A model generated the notes under the pieces. It did no database searches. It saw only the letters and a program-made list of their open reading frames with translations, and was not told where the DNA came from. A DNA stretch of 40,215 nt, from assembly GCA_036272915.1 (NCBI GenBank), contig DATAXV010000032.1:1-40215 (forward strand). The letters are read 5' to 3'. The position numbers were made by a program, and so were the translations under genes. This stretch comes from DATAXV01 sp036272915. Lineage in GTDB: Bacteria > Chloroflexota > Dormibacteria > Dormibacterales > Dormibacteraceae. Positions 16,192-24,462 of the stretch are shown here, in pieces. Position 1 is the stretch's first letter, and each line of letters starts with the position of its first letter.

Positions 16192-18231
16192 TCACTCCAG
16201 GACGACCAGGTCGAAGAGGTCGAGCCGGGGGAGCAGGAACCCCCGGCGCCCCGGGGAGTCGACCGGTTGGAGAGGGCGGTCGAGGTTGATCGAGCGCGCC
16301 CGGGAGGCGTCGATGCCGGAGATCTCGACCCGGAGGTCGTGAATCGGCAGCGGCTCCTCGAAGGAGCGGCCGCGATGCCCGGAATAGTTGATCAGGTGCG
16401 CGAGCACCCTCCCCCCGGGCTGCCGGCCGACGACGACCTCGACCGCGGCGGGAGCGTCGGTGACGACCTGCCGCGGGGTCGCCGACACCTCGTCGATCGC
16501 CCGCAGGAGGAGCGCCCGGTACTCGGGTAGGGCGAGGTCGTGGTAGAGCCCGCCGATGGGCCAGGGGAAGTAGGCGCTGCGGCCGCGGCCGAACCGGTGC
16601 CAGACCAGGCCCGGATGCGTGGTCTCGACGTCCCAGTAGCACTTCTCGGGAGGGCCGTAGGGTGACGGCGGGATGAGTGCCAGGGAGGGCACGGCGCCCT
16701 CGCGCGGCTCGACGTCGAGGAAGGTTCGATCGATGGCGATGAGGTCCCCCTCCTCGGCGCCGGGCGGGTCCCCAGCCCGGGTCACGCGCAGGTAGGCCGA
16801 GCGCACGGCGTCCCCCTGGCGGCGCCAGAGGACGCGCCGTGCGCCCAGACTGCGCAGCCGGATCTCGTCGAGCGGCATCCCCTCCTCGTCCAGGTCGGCC
16901 GTGTCCTGGGTCGCGATCAACCCGCCGCCCGCCTCGACGTAGCCGTCGAGGGCGCTGGCCTCGGCCTCGTCGAGGAGCGCGACGTCGGGGAGGATGAGGA
17001 CCGCGTATCGCTGGAGGCGGCCGTCGCCGGCGGCGTCGAGCAGGTTCTCGTGGGGCAGGATGTCGAAGGGCACGTGCGCCTCGGTCAGCGCCCGGTGCAG
17101 CCCGCGGCGCTCCCTCGGCGCCACCGCCGGACCCGGACCGCCGGGCCGGTGCTCGCTGCGGGCGGAGCTGATCAGCGCGACCTGCGCCGCCGACCGCGCC
17201 CCCAGGTAGAGGTCCTCGTGGTCGCGGTGGAAGCGGAGCACGCGGCCGACGATCTCGTAGCGGTGGCGGGGCAGGCGCTGGGGAGGCCCGACCAGGTAGG
17301 CCGACGGGTTGCCGCCGTGGGCGATGGTCTGCACCAGGTCGAGGCCGATCAGGCCCGGCTGCTCGGCCTGGAACCGGTAGGGGAGATCGAGGAACATGAC
17401 GGTGTTGACCCAGACCGGCAGGTGCGGCCGGCCGGTCCTGGACTCCCGCACCTGCTCCCCCGGCGATTCCACCCAGAGCGGCTGCGGCCGGTCGACGGCA
17501 TCGTTGACCTCGTGGAAGATGACGTCCGGGTCCTGGCGCAGCAGCAGCGCGGTGTCCGACGACCGCGCGCCGATGAAGGCGCGGATCCGGCCGGCGACCT
17601 CGCTCAACGTCTCCTCCGTGTACCGGCGCCAATCCGGCCCGGGATCGGCGGCGCCGTCGGTGAGGCTCCCGCGGAACCGGCGCCGGCAGTGCACGCAGCG
17701 GCAGGCGCCCCAGACGCGGCCGGCGTAGTCGCGCTGGTTGAAGTTGAACCAGTTGAAGAAGAAGCCGTCGACCGGATAGCGGTCCATGACCTCGCCCAGG
17801 ATCTCGAACGCCCGCTCCTGGTAGTAGGGCCCGCTGGGGCAGGTGCTGTGGAGGCCGTTGAAGACCTGGGGCCGGCCGGCGGCGTCGACGAAGCACCAGT
17901 CGGGGTGCGCCTCGGCGATGTCGCGGTGGACCTTGGACAGATCGACCCGGGCGATCAGGCGCACACCCCTCCGGTGGGCGGCCGCGACTGCGGCCGCGGT
18001 GAGATCGCCGCCGGGCCGATCCCGGAGCCAGGGGCTCGGGTGCTGGAAGGGAAGGGAGGACGGGTAGAAGGAGACGATCCCGGCCGTGTTGAGCAGCCAG
18101 GTGTTGGCGCCGAGGCCGGTGAGGTGATCGAGGACGCCCTCGACGTCGAGCCCGGCATCGATCTCGCGGAGGTTGGTCTGGAAGACGCGGAAGGGGCGCT
18201 CCCACCACCGCTCCCGCGGCGTCTCGCTCAC
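16192..18231 (-). CDS. GHL6-type glycoside-hydrolase-like protein with beta-galactosidase-trimerisation-like domain
   Basis: The 679 residues begin with a TIM-barrel-like part (about 10-390): FRVFQTNLREIDAGLD, ARVDLSKVHRDIAEAHPDW, NGLHSTCPSGPYY and DGFFFNWFNFN, resembling the hypothetical glycosyl hydrolase 6 family. A glutamine-amidotransferase-like alpha/beta domain follows (VPFDILPHENLL, YAVLILPDVALL, YVEAGGGLIATQDTA), as in the middle domain of GH42 enzymes. A CRCVHC cysteine cluster near residue 178 could hold metal. No signal peptide is present, so it would act on imported oligosaccharides. The GTG start overlaps the stop of rpiB by 4 nt (GTGA), so it is in the rpiB operon and probably regulated by the ROK protein. 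Catalytic residues and substrate are not assignable. Confidence 0.78.
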   Translation of the reverse strand: MSETPRERWWERPFRVFQTNLREIDAGLDVEGVLDHLTGLGANTWLLNTAGIVSFYPSSLPFQHPSPWLRDRPGGDLTAAAVAAAHRRGVRLIARVDLSKVHRDIAEAHPDWCFVDAAGRPQVFNGLHSTCPSGPYYQERAFEILGEVMDRYPVDGFFFNWFNFNQRDYAGRVWGACRCVHCRRRFRGSLTDGAADPGPDWRRYTEETLSEVAGRIRAFIGARSSDTALLLRQDPDVIFHEVNDAVDRPQPLWVESPGEQVRESRTGRPHLPVWVNTVMFLDLPYRFQAEQPGLIGLDLVQTIAHGGNPSAYLVGPPQRLPRHRYEIVGRVLRFHRDHEDLYLGARSAAQVALISSARSEHRPGGPGPAVAPRERRGLHRALTEAHVPFDILPHENLLDAAGDGRLQRYAVLILPDVALLDEAEASALDGYVEAGGGLIATQDTADLDEEGMPLDEIRLRSLGARRVLWRRQGDAVRSAYLRVTRAGDPPGAEEGDLIAIDRTFLDVEPREGAVPSLALIPPSPYGPPEKCYWDVETTHPGLVWHRFGRGRSAYFPWPIGGLYHDLALPEYRALLLRAIDEVSATPRQVVTDAPAAVEVVVGRQPGGRVLAHLINYSGHRGRSFEEPLPIHDLRVEISGIDASRARSINLDRPLQPVDSPGRRGFLLPRLDLFDLVVLE

Positions 18232-18674
18232 CGCCCTCGCTCCAGGAGCCGGAGCTTCTCCAGCCGCCGGGTGTAGTCGGGTCCGCCCTCCCAGGTCGCG
18301 GCGAGGAAGTTCCGGATCAGCTCCATGGCGATGATCGGACCGACGATCTGCGCTCCCAGGCAGAGCACGTTGGCGTCGTCGTGCTCGACGGCCTGGTGGG
18401 CCGAGTACAGGTCATGGGCGAGGGCGGCGCGGATCCCGGCGATCTTGTTGGCGGCCATCCCCGCCCCGATGCCGGTCCCGCAGACGAGGACGCCCCGCTC
18501 CGCCGACCCGTCGAGCAGGTGCCGGCAGAGGGCCTCGGTGACGTCGGGGAAGTCGACCGGCTCCTCACCGCCGGTGCCGACGTCGATGACCTCATGCCCC
18601 TCCCGGCGCAGGGTATCAGCGATCAGGACCTTGAGCCGGTAGCCGGCGTGGTCGCCGCCGACGACCAGCCTCAT
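18228..18674 (-). CDS. rpiB: RpiB/LacAB-family sugar-phosphate isomerase
   Basis: This 148-residue protein starts at ATG 18674 (MRLVVGGDHAGYRLK), the standard N-terminus. It has the catalytic Cys at C65 in VCGTGIGAGMAANK, the conserved VGTGGEEPVDFPD, and HDDANVLCLGAQI. The family interconverts ribose 5-phosphate and ribulose 5-phosphate, or isomerises allose or galactose 6-phosphate. In a catabolic cluster a role on a less common sugar phosphate is possible. The start codon overlaps the stop of a 23-codon leader ORF (ATGA), and the stop overlaps the next gene, so the three frames are chained. It is divergent from the ROK regulator gene. Confidence 0.92.
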   Translation of the reverse strand: MRLVVGGDHAGYRLKVLIADTLRREGHEVIDVGTGGEEPVDFPDVTEALCRHLLDGSAERGVLVCGTGIGAGMAANKIAGIRAALAHDLYSAHQAVEHDDANVLCLGAQIVGPIIAMELIRNFLAATWEGGPDYTRRLEKLRLLERGR

Positions 18675-18742
18675 CTCGACGCCTCGCGCCCGGGCCGGGG
18701 AGTGGGGAGGGGGCGCCGGATCCGGGTGCGTTGCAGCGGCAT
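18671..18742 (-). CDS. Short leader ORF (23 codons) coupled to rpiB
   Basis: An ATG at 18742 follows a perfect AGGAGG eight bases upstream, the strongest ribosome site in this operon. The frame runs 23 codons and its TGA overlaps the rpiB ATG (ATGA). The peptide is rich in Arg (7) and Pro (5), with several RR, RP and PxP steps. rpiB itself has only a weak GAGG upstream, so its translation may depend on ribosomes finishing this frame. It may be a regulatory or coupling uORF rather than a functional peptide. No homologue is known to me. Confidence 0.45.
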   Translation of the reverse strand: MPLQRTRIRRPLPTPRPGREASR

Positions 18743-18887
18743 GGTGACCTCCTGGGTCGACGGGGGATGGGCTCGGAACCGCGGCGCCGGGCCTCGCCCC
18801 GGCACCTTCGCCAGGGTACTGATTCGGCTGGACCGACCCACCGGCCGGGGTGGGGATCGTGCGCCGAACACGACGATGGGGATGGAA

Positions 18888-18904
18888 TCCGAACAAAATC
18901 GAGC
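18888..18904 (+). repeat. 17-nt repeat TCCGAACAAAATCGAGC, copy 1 (operator candidate)
   Basis: The sequence is identical to 34055-34071. It sits between the leftward rpiB operon and the ROK promoter. A degenerate version, GAACAAATTTATCGAG, occurs at 18987-19002 across the ROK start. It is AT-rich compared with its surroundings and the arms CGA/TCG are inverted. AACAAA half sites are known in ROK/XylR operators, so autoregulation is plausible. Confidence 0.5.
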
Positions 18905-18944
18905 CGGCGCCCGCTCTGGCTCCAACTGGATCTGCCCTGGTGTG

Positions 18945-18973
18945 TTGACAGCCAGCGGTCGCTCGGCTACTTT
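18945..18973 (+). promoter_or_regulatory. Promoter of the ROK regulator gene
   Basis: TTGACA (18945-18950), a 17-nt spacer and TACTTT (18968-18973) form a near-consensus housekeeping promoter. The -10 ends 11 nt before the GTG at 18985, and no Shine-Dalgarno lies between, so the mRNA is nearly leaderless. Confidence 0.7.
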
Positions 18974-18984
18974 AGGCGCTACCT

Positions 18985-20256
18985 GTGAACAAATTTATCG
19001 AGGGCTTTCCCTTCCGTTCGAATGGGGTTCGCCGTGCCAACACGCTGGCGCTGCTCGACATCTTCCGTTCCCACCGACGGACCACCCGCACCGAGCTGAT
19101 CCGGCTCTCCGGTCTCAGCAAGGCGACCATCTCCGAGATCGTCGACGATTTGATCGGGCAGGGCTTCATCCACGAGGCGGGCAAGTTCCAGGCCGGGCTC
19201 GGCCGCAGCCGCGTCGTCCTCGCCTTCGACCCCGGCGCCTGCCTGGTCATCGGCGTGCAGGTCCAGGACGACGTCTGCGAGGCGGTGCTCGCCGACCTCG
19301 ACGCGAGCCCCAGGGAGCGCGTCACGGTCGAGTTCCACGGGACCGGCCCCGACCTTATCCTCGACGCCGTCGAACGGGCGGTCAAGCAGGTCCGCGAGCG
19401 GGCGACCGCGCCCGTCATCGGCGTCGGGATCGGCGTGCCCGGGTCGGTCGAGCCGACCGGCCGGCGGGTCACCATCGCCGTCTCCCACGGCTGGCGCGAC
19501 GTGGCCATCGCCGATCCCCTGGAGGCGAGGCTGGGGCTGCCCGTGCTCGCCGCCAACCGGGCCAAGGTCGCCGCTCTCGGCGAGATCTGGAACGGCGACG
19601 CCCGGGGCGTCCAGGATCTCGTCTACGTCTTCCTCGGCACCGGCCTCGTCGCCGGCATCGTGGTCAGGGGCCGGCTGCTGCTGGGGACCGCCGGGGGCGC
19701 CGGCGAGATCGGCCACACCATCGTCGACCCGGAGGGCGAGCTCTGCGGCTGCGGCAATCGCGGCTGCCTGCACACCCTGGCCTCGGAGGGCGCGATCCTG
19801 CAGCGGGCGAGGGCGGCGGCGCGGAACGCCGAGGACGGCTCCCTGCTCCACCGCCTGACCGACGGCGCGCTGGGCACGCTGACCCTGGATCAGCTCGGCG
19901 AGGCCGCCCGCAGGGGGGATCCGGCGGCGGTGGCCACGCTCACCCAGGTCGGCGGGACGCTGGGCCTGGTCGTGACCAACCTGGTCCACACCCTGAACCC
20001 CGAGAAGGTCGTGATCGGCGGACCCACGGTCCGGCTCGGCGAGCCGCTGCTCGCCCCGCTCCGCAGCGAGTTCCGGCGCCGGGTCCTGGGCGACCTGATC
20101 CCGCCACTCGACATCGTCGCCTCCAACCTCGGTGCCGAGGCCGGCGCGATCGGGGCGGCGGCGCTGTTCCTGACCCTCGGTCCCTCCCCCTTCGATGAGC
20201 GTGCCGGCAACGCCGTACAGCCCGTCCCCGCGGCGACGGACGAGGCGAGGAGGTAG
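18985..20256 (+). CDS. ROK-family transcriptional regulator
   Basis: The 423 residues are an N-terminal winged helix (about 15-75: ANTLALLDIFRSHRRTTRTELIRLSGLSKATISEIVDDLIGQG in pieces) and a ROK sugar-kinase fold. GEIGHTIV (H244) and the zinc cluster CGCGNRGC (C254, C256, C261) are present. The Asp of the sugar-kinase motif NDxxAxALGE is replaced by Arg (NRAKVAALGE, R192), so it cannot phosphorylate sugar and is a sensor and repressor like NagC, Mlc or XylR. It probably binds an imported sugar or its derivative and controls the flanking catabolic genes. The GTG start is fixed by the promoter just upstream. The 5-nt gap to the next gene makes it the first gene of the rightward operon. Confidence 0.92.
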   Translation: MNKFIEGFPFRSNGVRRANTLALLDIFRSHRRTTRTELIRLSGLSKATISEIVDDLIGQGFIHEAGKFQAGLGRSRVVLAFDPGACLVIGVQVQDDVCEAVLADLDASPRERVTVEFHGTGPDLILDAVERAVKQVRERATAPVIGVGIGVPGSVEPTGRRVTIAVSHGWRDVAIADPLEARLGLPVLAANRAKVAALGEIWNGDARGVQDLVYVFLGTGLVAGIVVRGRLLLGTAGGAGEIGHTIVDPEGELCGCGNRGCLHTLASEGAILQRARAAARNAEDGSLLHRLTDGALGTLTLDQLGEAARRGDPAAVATLTQVGGTLGLVVTNLVHTLNPEKVVIGGPTVRLGEPLLAPLRSEFRRRVLGDLIPPLDIVASNLGAEAGAIGAAALFLTLGPSPFDERAGNAVQPVPAATDEARR

Positions 20257-20260
20257 AGAG

Positions 20261-21133
20261 ATGCGCACACTCCGTCTGGCCGCGATCCAGCCGCCCCAGG
20301 AGACGGGGGACTCCCCGGCCGAGGCTCACGAGCAACTGGTCGGCAGGGCACTGGAGCTGCTCGAGGAGGCGGCCTCGCAGGGGGCGGGGCTGGCCCTGCT
20401 GCCCGAGGTCTTTTCGACGCCGCGCGCCGGCGCCCCGTCCGACTACGCCGAGTCCGACGAGGGGCCGCTCTGCGCGAGGCTCTGCGATCTGGCCCGATCC
20501 CACCGCATGGGCATCGTCGCCCCGGTCCACGAGATGTGCTCGGGACGCCTTCGCAACGCCGCCTGGGTGATCTCCCCGCAGGGCGTGCTGGTCGGCCACT
20601 ATCACAAGGTCCACCCGACGCGGGGAGAGATGAGGAAGGGCGTCGTCGCCGGCGACGAGTGGCCGGTCTTCGAGATCGACTCGGTCCGGGTCGGGGTCAT
20701 GATCTGCCACGACAACTCGTTCCCGGAGAGTGCCCGGTGCCTGGCCCTGGCCGGGGCCGAGCTGATCTGCTGGCCCCACGTCCAGAGCGGTTGGGGCGAC
20801 ACCGTCTGGGACATCACCCTTCGCTCGCGGGCGATCGACAACGGCGCCTACCTGCTCACCTCCTGCTACGGCATGGCCGAGGGCGGCAGGGCCTGGCGGC
20901 CGGGGATGATGGTCGGCCGCAGCGGCGTCGTCGCGCCGGACGGGATGATCCTGTCCGAGACCGGCCGCTGGCCCGGCATCGCCACCACGACGATCGACTT
21001 CGACCGGGCGCTGATCAAGCACGACTTCAGCCACAGCGGCGATCACGAGTTCCGGACCGAGATGCTCGCAGACCGCCGGCCGGACACCTACCGAATCCTC
21101 GCCGAGGAGGGTGTGGCGAGCCGAGCTGACTGA
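20261..21133 (+). CDS. Nitrilase-superfamily carbon-nitrogen hydrolase
   Basis: The start is ATG 20261 after AGGAGG (MRTLRLAAIQPPQ); an earlier in-frame start lies within the ROK gene. The 290-residue protein has the full Glu-Lys-Cys triad: E49 (LLPEVF), K116 (HYHKVHPT) and C149 (VMICHD). It would hydrolyse an amide or carbamoyl group in the cytoplasm. Its presence in a sugar-uptake operon suggests that the substrate or an intermediate is an amide or N-carbamoyl compound, which is an inference. It lies between the ROK gene (4-nt gap) and the ABC importer, separated from the latter by a hairpin. Confidence 0.9.
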   Translation: MRTLRLAAIQPPQETGDSPAEAHEQLVGRALELLEEAASQGAGLALLPEVFSTPRAGAPSDYAESDEGPLCARLCDLARSHRMGIVAPVHEMCSGRLRNAAWVISPQGVLVGHYHKVHPTRGEMRKGVVAGDEWPVFEIDSVRVGVMICHDNSFPESARCLALAGAELICWPHVQSGWGDTVWDITLRSRAIDNGAYLLTSCYGMAEGGRAWRPGMMVGRSGVVAPDGMILSETGRWPGIATTTIDFDRALIKHDFSHSGDHEFRTEMLADRRPDTYRILAEEGVASRAD

Positions 21134-21161
21134 GCAACAAGGATGAGGAGCGGTTAGGAAG

Positions 21162-21183
21162 CACAGCGAGCTCGCTCGCTGTG
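21162..21183 (+). terminator. Intercistronic hairpin before the binding-protein gene
   Basis: CACAGCGAG and CTCGCTGTG form a perfect 9-bp stem with a CTCG tetraloop, with no T run after it. It lies 28 nt after the amidase stop and 59 nt before the binding-protein ATG. Such hairpins often end part of the transcripts or protect the binding-protein mRNA from decay, raising its yield over the permeases. Confidence 0.5.
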
Positions 21184-21242
21184 GGATCAAGGAGACGGTC
21201 GCCTCACACCGGCGCCGCCGCCAATGAAGAAGGGGCGTCACG

Positions 21243-22535
21243 ATGGCAGGGGAAACGCGTTTGACGCGGCGATCCCTACTCCGGATGGGTGGAGGGATCG
21301 TCCTCGGATCGGCCGCCAGCTACGCGCTCGCCGGCTGTGGCACGCAGAACAGCGCGGCCGAGGCGGAGGGCACGGTGGAGATGTGGGTCTACCCGCTGAT
21401 CGGCGTCGGCAATGCCGACCAGGTGCTGTGGAACAAGATCGCCGCCGACTTCCACAAGAAGAACCCCAAGGTCCAGGTCACGGTCCAGATCCAGCCCTGG
21501 GACAACCGGGTGGAGAAGCTGACCGCCGCGCTCGCCGCCCACCGCGGACCCGACGTCTGGTACATCAACCCCGAGGACATCATCAACCACGCCCAGCACC
21601 ACCGGCTGGAGGATCTGGGCGCGGTGCTCACCGCTCAGGACCGCAAGGACTATTACGCGAGCTCGCTGGAGTCGACGTCCTGGAACAGCAAGACCTGGGC
21701 GATCCCGCTGCTCACCGACGTCAACTCCACGTTCTGGAACACCGCCGTCTTCAAGGAGGCGGGGATCGACAGCTACCCCAAGACCTGGAAGGAGGTCATG
21801 GCCGTCGCCCCCAAGCTCAAGGCCAAGGGCTACTACGTCCTGCAGATCGACCCCACCGACGCCGAGGACGAGTTCTACCCCTACATCTTCCAGGCCGGTG
21901 GGACCCTCTTCAGCCCCGACGGCAAGAAGTGCGTGCTCAACAGCAGCGCCTGCGTCAGCGCCATGCAGTTTGTCGCCGACCTGGTCAAGCAGAAGTACGC
22001 CGTCGTCACCACCGCCTCCCAGACCGGAGTCCCGGTCACGGAGACCCCGCTCGGCCGGCAGCAGGTGGCGATGGGCGTGAACAACGTCGACAACTCGGGG
22101 ATCGTGCAGCTGGAGCAGGCCTGGAAGGCCAACAACGTCCGGGTCGCGCCGCCCCTCACCGACAAGTCCTCGAAGGCGATCGGGACCGTCGGCGGCCTGG
22201 CCGTGTCGACCCAGGCCAAGTCGGTGGCGGCGGCCAAGGCGTGGGTCAAGTACGTGACCAGCCCCACCGTCCAGGCGCACGTCGACAAGTCGACCAGCTA
22301 CTTCTCGCCGCGGAAGTCGCAGAACGGCCTCTACCCCCAGAGCACGCAGCTGGGCCAGCTCGAGACCTTCCTGCCCCGGGTCGTGGCGACGCCGATGAAC
22401 CTCTACGCCCGGCAGGTCTCGGACGACATCCTCTCCGCTCAGATGGAGGCGGTCTTCGCCGGCGAGAAGTCGGCCAAGGAGGCGATGGACGCCGCCGCCT
22501 CCCAGGCCAACAGCCTGATGGCGGGCAACTCCTGA
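21243..22535 (+). CDS. Sugar ABC transporter substrate-binding lipoprotein (family 1)
   Basis: The 430-residue protein has a Tat-type signal (TRRSLLRMGG, Arg9-Arg10) ending in a lipobox LAGC (Cys32), so it is folded before export and lipid-anchored outside the membrane. The mature part follows the family-1 binding protein plan: VEMWVYPLIG, AADFHKKNPKVQVTV, AALAAHRGPDVWYI, WAIPLLTDVNSTFWNTAVFKEAGI. It captures a sugar or oligosaccharide for the two permeases that follow. The ATG is preceded by a purine-rich AAGAAGGGG. The ligand is unknown. Confidence 0.92.
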   Translation: MAGETRLTRRSLLRMGGGIVLGSAASYALAGCGTQNSAAEAEGTVEMWVYPLIGVGNADQVLWNKIAADFHKKNPKVQVTVQIQPWDNRVEKLTAALAAHRGPDVWYINPEDIINHAQHHRLEDLGAVLTAQDRKDYYASSLESTSWNSKTWAIPLLTDVNSTFWNTAVFKEAGIDSYPKTWKEVMAVAPKLKAKGYYVLQIDPTDAEDEFYPYIFQAGGTLFSPDGKKCVLNSSACVSAMQFVADLVKQKYAVVTTASQTGVPVTETPLGRQQVAMGVNNVDNSGIVQLEQAWKANNVRVAPPLTDKSSKAIGTVGGLAVSTQAKSVAAAKAWVKYVTSPTVQAHVDKSTSYFSPRKSQNGLYPQSTQLGQLETFLPRVVATPMNLYARQVSDDILSAQMEAVFAGEKSAKEAMDAAASQANSLMAGNS

Positions 22536-22565
22536 GGCCGGCCGGGACCATGAGGCGCGTCACCG

Positions 22566-23501
22566 ATGGCTGAGAAGCCGGCCCTGGCCGGCCGTCTCCG
22601 CCTGGCGGGACCGGGCTGGATCCGGGCCAGGGTCAGGGTCCGGGGCACCGAGGTGTGGGCGGGATACCTGTTCGTCCTCCCCGTCTTCGTCCTCTACGTG
22701 GTGTTCCAGTTCGGGCCCGCCGTGGCCGCCTTCCTGCTCAGCTTCACGAACTACGAGGTCGGGAGCAACCCGCAGCTGATCGGGCTGACCAACTACCTGC
22801 ACCTGTTCCAGGACCAGACCTTCTGGACCAGCGTGCGGGTGACGGTGACCTACACCCTGATCTCGGTCCCACTGATCACGCTGCTCGCGCTGGGGCTGGG
22901 CCTGCTGCTCAGCTCCGGCCTGCGCTTCCTGGCCACCTACCGGGCGGTCTTCTTCCTGCCCTACGTGACCAGCACGGTGATGGCGGCGCTGATCTGGCTG
23001 TACATCCTCGACCCGACCAACCAGGGCCTGCTCAACGCCACCCTCGGGGCCTTCCACATCCAGCCGATCGCCTGGCTGCAGGTGCCCCGGCTGGTCCTGC
23101 CCGCCCTGGCCCTGATGTCGGCCTGGAAGGGCTTCGGCTACTCGATGATGATCTTCGTCGCCGGGTTGATGTCGATCCCGCACGTCTACGCCGAGGCGGC
23201 CGACGTCGACGGGGCGTCCTGGACCCAGCGCTTCCTCCATGTCACCCTGCCGTTGCTCCGGCCCATCTTCTTCTTCGTCCTGGTCATCGAGACGATCTCC
23301 TCGTTCCAGGTCTTCGACGCCGTCTACGTGATGACCAGCGGCGGGCCGGCCAGGGCCAGCTTCACGCTCGTGTACATGCTCTACACGCAGGGCTTCGAGT
23401 ACTTCAACTACGGGTACGCCTGCGCCGTCGGCGTGATGCTCTTCCTGATCATCTTCGGGCTCTCGATCGCACAGCGCCGACTGCTCGGCGGGGAGGACTG
23501 A
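22566..23501 (+). CDS. Sugar ABC transporter permease (MalF/UgpA type)
   Basis: The 311-residue inner-membrane protein has six predicted membrane helices, the first at WAGYLFVLPVFVLYVVFQFG. The cytoplasmic EAA loop EAADVDGASWTQRFLHVTLPLL contacts the ATPase. It pairs with the next gene product to form the channel. It is in the operon of the binding protein (30-nt gap) and 3 nt before the second permease. No ATPase gene is nearby, so a shared MsmK-type ATPase is expected. Confidence 0.92.
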   Translation: MAEKPALAGRLRLAGPGWIRARVRVRGTEVWAGYLFVLPVFVLYVVFQFGPAVAAFLLSFTNYEVGSNPQLIGLTNYLHLFQDQTFWTSVRVTVTYTLISVPLITLLALGLGLLLSSGLRFLATYRAVFFLPYVTSTVMAALIWLYILDPTNQGLLNATLGAFHIQPIAWLQVPRLVLPALALMSAWKGFGYSMMIFVAGLMSIPHVYAEAADVDGASWTQRFLHVTLPLLRPIFFFVLVIETISSFQVFDAVYVMTSGGPARASFTLVYMLYTQGFEYFNYGYACAVGVMLFLIIFGLSIAQRRLLGGED

Positions 23502-23504
23502 GCG

Positions 23505-24374
23505 ATGCTCGGCAGCGCTTCCGCACCGGTGCTCGGCACCCCGCGACGCAGGCGCGCCCTGCGCCGGTATCGCAACGCGACCATCGCCCACGCCCTCCTC
23601 ATCGTCATGGTCGTGCTGACGCTGATCCCGTTCGCCTGGATGCTCGACCTCGCCATCAGCCCGCCCGGCGCCCTGGCCCTGCCCGACCCGATCCCGCACT
23701 CGATCACGCTCAGCTACTTCAGCCAGGCCATGCAGGCGACCGGCGTCGCCCGCTGGGTGCTGAACTCGGCCATCTACTCGGTGGTCTCGGTGGCGGCGTC
23801 GCTGCTGCTCTGCTCGATGGCCGCCTACGCCTTCGCCAAGAAGCGGTTCCCGGGGAACCATGTCATCTTCTGGTCCTTCGTCTCGATGCTGATGGTGCCC
23901 TGGCAGCTGACCATCGTCCCGCTCTACCTGCTGATCGCCAACCTCAACGGGATCGACACCTACTGGGGCCTGATCCTGCCCACGGTGGCCAGCTCGCAGG
24001 CGGTGTTCCTGATGCGCCAGTTCATCCTCGGCCTGCCCGACGAGCTGTTCGAGGCGGCCAAGCTCGACGGCGCCTCGGAGCTGGTCGTCTTCCGCCGCAT
24101 CGTGCTGCCCCTGTGCGTGCCGATCATGGCCACGCTGGGGATCTTCATCTTCCTCTTCCACTGGAACGACTTCTTCTGGCCGCTGCTGGCGGCCCAGAGC
24201 GAGAACATGCAGACCCTGACCGTCGGCCTCGCCACCTTCCAGGCCCGGTCCCCCAACGTGGGCGAGCTGATGGCGTCGACCATCATCGGCTTCATCCCCT
24301 CGCTGGTCGTCTTCATGCTGTTGCAGCGGTACATCGTCAGGAGCATCGCCCTGAGCGGACTGACCGGAAGGTGA
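23505..24374 (+). CDS. Sugar ABC transporter permease (MalG/UgpE type)
   Basis: The 289-residue protein has six membrane helices, beginning IAHALLIVMVVLTLIPFAWML, and an EAA loop EAAKLDGASELVVFRRIVLPLC. It ends in LQRYIVRSIALSGLTGR, close to the C-terminus usual for MalG-type permeases (YFVxGLTAGAVKG). It completes the importer. Confidence 0.92.
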   Translation: MLGSASAPVLGTPRRRRALRRYRNATIAHALLIVMVVLTLIPFAWMLDLAISPPGALALPDPIPHSITLSYFSQAMQATGVARWVLNSAIYSVVSVAASLLLCSMAAYAFAKKRFPGNHVIFWSFVSMLMVPWQLTIVPLYLLIANLNGIDTYWGLILPTVASSQAVFLMRQFILGLPDELFEAAKLDGASELVVFRRIVLPLCVPIMATLGIFIFLFHWNDFFWPLLAAQSENMQTLTVGLATFQARSPNVGELMASTIIGFIPSLVVFMLLQRYIVRSIALSGLTGR

Positions 24375-24392
24375 TGCAGGGGAATCGACGGG

Positions 24393-24457
24393 TCCTCCTC
24401 GCCCGGTGGGCGCGATCTCGGCGCCCATCGCGGACGGGGGAGGAGAGGGAAGGAGGA
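24393..24457 (+). promoter_or_regulatory. Possible anti-Shine-Dalgarno pairing in the leader of the SDR gene
   Basis: GGGTCCTCCT (24390-24399) contains a complement to the ribosome site AGGAGGAGTCG (24451-24461). A 6-bp hairpin GGGCGC/GCGCCC (24408-24426, 7-nt loop) lies between and would bring the two together. The same ten- and eleven-base elements occur before the second dioxygenase gene at 37741-37770. Confidence 0.35.
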
Positions 24458-24462
24458 GTCGC

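Larger units (their letters stand above)
18675..18984. other. Divergent regulatory region between rpiB and the ROK gene
   Basis: This 310-bp region holds the leader ORF of rpiB (to 18742), a 17-nt repeat at 18888-18904, and a strong promoter for the ROK gene at 18945-18973. I could not identify a convincing promoter for the leftward rpiB operon. Confidence 0.6.

Noticed and set aside
15500..18208. Minus-strand frame of 902 codons across the GT4 and GHL6 genes
   Set aside because: It is Arg/Pro/Ala-rich with no motif, and out of frame with the GHL6 protein, which has real domains and length.
18985..20256. ROK protein as a sugar kinase
   Set aside because: It has a winged helix at the N-terminus, and the catalytic Asp of NDxxAxALGE is Arg, so it is a regulator.
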